Positions 61,183 through 64,000 of a stretch of 64,000 bases of DNA are shown here, piece after piece. The DNA lies in the NCBI RefSeq assembly GCF_030123105.1, contig NZ_CP126095.1, forward strand, positions 2,728,001 through 2,792,000. Reading direction: 5' to 3'. The stretch is from Paenibacillus sp. G2S3. GTDB taxonomy: Bacteria > Bacillota > Bacilli > Paenibacillales > Paenibacillaceae. A program made the position numbers and the translations under genes. Each line of letters opens with the position of its first letter. Positions within the stretch are counted from its first letter, which is position 1. The notes beneath the pieces are model-generated. The model had not been told where the DNA came from. It ran no database searches and worked only from the letters and a program-made list of their open reading frames with translations.

Positions 61183-61848
61183 ATGATAAGAATAGCACCA
61201 TCTATATTGTCGGCCGATTTCGCAAGATTAGGTTCAGAAGTTGCAGAAGCTGAGGTCAGTGGTGGAGATTGGATCCATGTAGATGTAATGGACGGTCATT
61301 TTGTGCCAAATATAACGCTTGGTCCACCAATCGTAAAAGCGGTCTCGGTACATACCAAGCTTCCACTTGATATTCACTTGATGATTGAGTCTCCAGAACG
61401 GTATATTTCTGATTTTGCTGCAGCGGGTGCTAGTGTGATCACTGTACACGCTGAGGCTTGCGTTCATTTACACCGTGTGGTGCATCAGATCAAAGAACTG
61501 GGTGTTAAGGCAGGAGTAGCTATTAATCCGGGTACTCCGGCTTCAGCGGTGCGTGAGGTGCTGGAGGATGTGGATATGGTTCTCGTGATGACCGTCAATC
61601 CAGGTTTTGGAGGCCAAGCATTCATTCCTAACACTTTACGCAAAATCACTCAAATTAGAGAATGGGCGAATGAAGTCAATCCAGATTTACTTATTGAAGT
61701 CGACGGTGGCGTTTCAGAAGCTACAGCGCCTTTGGTTGTTGGTGCAGGAGCGGATGTTTTGGTTGCAGGAAATGCTGTCTTTGGCCGGAGTGATCGTGCT
61801 GCAGCGATCCTTGAGATTCGAGAAGCAGCGGAAGCGGCACGCCGTTAA
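61183..61848 (+). CDS. rpe: Ribulose-phosphate 3-epimerase
   Basis: Converts ribulose-5-P to xylulose-5-P in the pentose phosphate pathway. The 221-residue TIM barrel has APSILSADFARLG, HVDVMDGHFVPNITLGP with metal ligands, MTVNPGFGGQAFI, and VDGGVSE. GCGGAGG precedes the ATG, 3 bp after rsgA. Bacillus thiN, normally next, is absent. Confidence 0.95.
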   Translation: MIRIAPSILSADFARLGSEVAEAEVSGGDWIHVDVMDGHFVPNITLGPPIVKAVSVHTKLPLDIHLMIESPERYISDFAAAGASVITVHAEACVHLHRVVHQIKELGVKAGVAINPGTPASAVREVLEDVDMVLVMTVNPGFGGQAFIPNTLRKITQIREWANEVNPDLLIEVDGGVSEATAPLVVGAGADVLVAGNAVFGRSDRAAAILEIREAAEAARR

Positions 61849-61903
61849 AAAAAATAGGCTATTGCTTCTAAAGGTATAGGCCAAGTCCTTGACGCATAAA
61901 TAT

Positions 61904-61939
61904 GGTTACATGAGCAGAAATCTCATGTAGCCTTTTTTT
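61904..61939 (+). terminator. Rho-independent terminator after rpe
   Basis: GGTTACATGAG pairs with CTCATGTAGCC, followed by seven T. spoVM is therefore separately transcribed. Confidence 0.87.
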
Positions 61940-62026
61940 GTTTTGGCAGGGAGGACTGCAGTACGTTACCGTTAGAACAAGAAGAAAGTCTCCTGCGTAC
62001 GGCATGAATTGATGGGAGGGTAAACC

Positions 62027-62107
62027 ATGAAATTTTACACGTTTAAGCTGCCAAGGTTTTTGGGAGGTTTTGTTAAAGCAATTTTGAACACATTTCAGAA
62101 GAGTTGA
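62027..62107 (+). CDS. spoVM: Stage V sporulation protein SpoVM (26 residues)
   Basis: Amphipathic peptide that marks the convex forespore membrane and anchors SpoIVA, needed for coat and cortex assembly. The reading MKFYTFKLPRFLGGFVKAIL then NTFQKS matches the Bacillus peptide closely in length and pattern, including Pro9 and the GG pair. GGGAGGG lies 6 bases before the ATG. Its place between rpe and rpmB is the conserved one. Marks the organism as a spore former. Confidence 0.93.
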   Translation: MKFYTFKLPRFLGGFVKAILNTFQKS

Positions 62108-62133
62108 GCTTGGAACAGAAAAGAAAACATGAA

Positions 62134-62167
62134 AAAAAGCACCTTACAAATGTAAAGGGTGCTTTTT
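62134..62167. terminator. Bidirectional terminator between spoVM and rpmB
   Basis: AAAAAGCACC pairs with GGTGCTTTTT, with inner TTAC/GTAA pairing. A-run and T-run on opposite sides serve convergent genes. Confidence 0.85.
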
Positions 62168-62209
62168 GCTTCATATGAGTGATCGCTCGGTCTTTAAAAT
62201 TGCAAAAGA

Positions 62210-62398
62210 CTAAACGCGTTCAACTTTACCGGCTTTCAAAGCACGGGTGCTGACGTACACGCGTTTTGGTTTACCGTTCACGAGGATACGGACCTTCTGA
62301 ACGTTAACTCCCCAAGTACGACGGTTGCGGTTATTTGCGTGAGACACGTTGTTACCGCTGCTCGGTTTCTTGCCTGTTACTGCACATTTGCGGGACAT
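62210..62398 (-). CDS. rpmB: 50S ribosomal protein L28
   Basis: 62 residues: [20 protein letters not shown] at the start, [20 protein letters not shown], then [13 protein letters not shown], very close to Bacillus L28. Only one cysteine, so this is the zinc-free form. AAGGAGGTG precedes the ATG. Opposite strand to its neighbours, as in Bacillus. Confidence 0.96.
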   Translation of the reverse strand: MSRKCAVTGKKPSSGNNVSHANNRNRRTWGVNVQKVRILVNGKPKRVYVSTRALKAGKVERV

Positions 62399-62446
62399 AG
62401 ATTACACCTCCTTATTCCTAACACCTGCATAAAACAATACTTATCT

Positions 62447-62476
62447 ATAATATCACAGCAAATTTTGCTACGTCAA
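62447..62476 (-). promoter_or_regulatory. Probable rpmB promoter
   Basis: On the minus strand TTGACG (62471-62476), 18 bp, TATTAT (62447-62452), about 50 bp before rpmB. Confidence 0.6.
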
Positions 62477-62589
62477 CCGATTCAAAAACATTTATTTCTT
62501 TTAATACTTATAGTACAATGTAAATTAGTGCATTATGTCCTGTTAATCATAGAATGATTAGGCATGAAGTTAGGAAGGGGAATTCTCAA

Positions 62590-64000
62590 TTGAGTAAGCG
62601 TTCTATAAACGGAACAGATTTTACCGCTATGGTATTGGCTGGAGCGGATAAGCTGCAACAGCATGCAGAACACGTCAATTCCCTAAATGTTTTTCCGGTT
62701 CCAGACGGAGATACCGGAACGAACATGAATTTGACGATGACCGCAGGTGCGAATGAATTGAAGAAAAATAATACAACGTCTGTTGGTCAATGTGCAGGTG
62801 TACTCTCTAAGGGCTTATTAATGGGCGCGCGAGGGAACTCCGGTGTTATTTTGTCTCAGTTGTTCAGAGGTTTTAGCAGATCTGCAGCCCAACATGATGA
62901 GCTGAACACACAGCAATTCGCTGCTGCACTGCAAAGCGGAGTGGACGCAGCTTATAAAGCAGTTGTTAAGCCTGTGGAGGGAACTATTCTTACAGTGGCT
63001 AAAGAGGCTGCAAAACATGCTGTCTACTATGCTCGCCGAACTACAGATGTTACAGAGCTCATGACAGAGGTATTGGCCAAAGCAAAAGAAGCCTTAGCCT
63101 ATACACCCGAGCAATTGCCTGTCTTGAAGCAAGTCGGAGTCGTAGATTCTGGCGGCCAAGGTCTGGTCTATATTTATGAAGGGTTTCACCAGCATCTGAC
63201 GAGCGGAAGCTCCGGAGTGTCTGAACCTGTAAAAGGACAACCTCAGGCACCAATCATGCCAGCACCTGTACCGGTGTTAAAGAAACCTGAAAGCGAACTG
63301 TCTTCTGTACAGTCTTCTGCGCAATCACAGCTTTCAACAGAGGACATAGAATTTCTATATGATATGGAGTTCTTCATTAATCGCCAGTTAGGCGGTAACG
63401 TGAGAACGGACTTTGATGAGGAAACCTTTAGGAAAGCGTTGTCAGTAAATGGAGATTCCATTATTGTTATTTCGAATGATGAAACCATTAAAGTGCATGT
63501 GCATTCCAAGGCTCCAGGTGAAGTTTTGAATCTGGCACTCCTTTATGGGGAAATTACGCAGATTCATATTCTCAATATGCGTGAGCAACACCGTGACTTG
63601 TTAACTGCAGGTATGGATATTGCACCTATGCCAGATGTTTTCGCGGATATGCCGGATGAGCAGAGCCGTGTACAAGCAGCTCCAGCTGAACCACCAGCAG
63701 ATGATTTGGCGCCTTACGGCTTCATCGCAGTATCATCTGGAGCTGGGATTGCAGATATTTTCAAAAGCCTCGGTGTGGACGTAGTCCTGGCTGGAGGTCA
63801 GACTATGAACCCTAGCACAGAGGATTTCGTGAACGCGATTTCTTCCATCTCTGCGAAGCATGTTTACATTCTGCCGAATAACTCCAATATTGTTCTTGCT
63901 GCTCAGCAAGCTAAGGAGCTCTTAGAAGGCGAACGTGAGATTACGGTTATTCCAAGCAAAAGCATTCCTCAAGGTATCGCTGCAGCCTTCGCGTTCCAAG
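62590..64000 (+). CDS. fakA: DAK2-domain fatty acid kinase (FakA/YloV), partial
   Basis: ATP-binding subunit that phosphorylates FakB-bound fatty acids for phospholipid synthesis. TTG start preceded by GGAAGGGG; the gene runs off the window after 470 codons. The DakL domain has NVFPVPDGDTGTNMNLTM, LLMGARGNSGVILSQL, VEGTILTVAKEA and GVVDSGGQGLVYIYEGF. A Pro/Ala/Ser linker (about 215-245) leads to the middle domain (YDMEFFINRQLGG, IKVHVHSKAPGEVL) and the start of the DegV-like part (IAVSSGAGIADIFKSLGVD). The Asp23 gene yloU that precedes it in Bacillus is missing here. Confidence 0.92.
   Translation, partial: MSKRSINGTDFTAMVLAGADKLQQHAEHVNSLNVFPVPDGDTGTNMNLTMTAGANELKKNNTTSVGQCAGVLSKGLLMGARGNSGVILSQLFRGFSRSAAQHDELNTQQFAAALQSGVDAAYKAVVKPVEGTILTVAKEAAKHAVYYARRTTDVTELMTEVLAKAKEALAYTPEQLPVLKQVGVVDSGGQGLVYIYEGFHQHLTSGSSGVSEPVKGQPQAPIMPAPVPVLKKPESELSSVQSSAQSQLSTEDIEFLYDMEFFINRQLGGNVRTDFDEETFRKALSVNGDSIIVISNDETIKVHVHSKAPGEVLNLALLYGEITQIHILNMREQHRDLLTAGMDIAPMPDVFADMPDEQSRVQAAPAEPPADDLAPYGFIAVSSGAGIADIFKSLGVDVVLAGGQTMNPSTEDFVNAISSISAKHVYILPNNSNIVLAAQQAKELLEGEREITVIPSKSIPQGIAAAFAFQ

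Overview
The window is a chromosomal segment of a low-to-mid-GC, endospore-forming Bacillota, most likely a Paenibacillus. The evidence is the sporulation peptide gene spoVM, the Bacillus ylo-type gene order rqcH / Ca-ATPase / yicC-remA-gmk-rpoZ-coaBC-priA-def-fmt-rsmB-rlmN-stp-prkC-rsgA-rpe-spoVM-rpmB-fakA, strong AGGAGG-type ribosome binding sites with many TTG and GTG starts, and CcpA/cre carbon control. I saw no rRNA, tRNA, IS element, prophage or CRISPR array. Nearly everything is housekeeping.

Layout. 1-3.2 kb: end of gnd, then aroK, a rhodanese, an atypical EPSP synthase and a CoA-binding protein. 3.2-5.1 kb: a nuclease-like/winged-helix gene flanked by odd non-coding DNA, including a tandem duplication of a palindrome-rich element. 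5.1-8.8 kb: PTS EIICBA (GlcNAc/glucose family) plus ptsI, without ptsH. 8.9-12.2 kb: ECF sigma/anti-sigma pair, a PfpI-like protein and a small zinc-finger protein. 12.4-16.8 kb: ccpA, mtnN, and divergent acuA/acsA with a consensus cre between them. 16.8-20.7 kb (minus strand): class A PBP and rpsD with a structured S4-type leader. 20.9-31.3 kb: diguanylate cyclase, lipoprotein, M29 aminopeptidase, an HPr-like protein lacking the phosphorylatable histidine, ylaN, Ca/H antiporter, Asp23 protein, ftsW-yugN, M20 amidohydrolase and a CBS protein. 31.4-38.5 kb: XPB-type helicase and its partner, ylbF (ricF), ylbG, an unknown gene, a LysR regulator and a PHP phosphoesterase. 38.7-64 kb: the conserved ylo-like cluster, interrupted by dapF and a homocysteine methyltransferase/MTHFR gene.

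Genes that fit together: CcpA and its cre at acuA-acsA; EIICBA and EI with a missing HPr; the S4 gene with its own leader; the stp/prkC phosphatase-kinase pair next to rsgA; and def-fmt for N-formyl-methionine handling beside translation and rRNA-modification genes.

The most unusual content is non-coding. One repeat family has four 15-bp palindromes (consensus TTGYACWWWGTRCAA) at exactly 51-62-51 bp spacing in all three copies. A second dispersed family carries an ATATAAG-rich arm and a terminator-like hairpin. The most unusual protein is the 81-residue HPr-like protein at 25254, which keeps the regulatory serine motif but has lost strand 1 and the His-15 loop.
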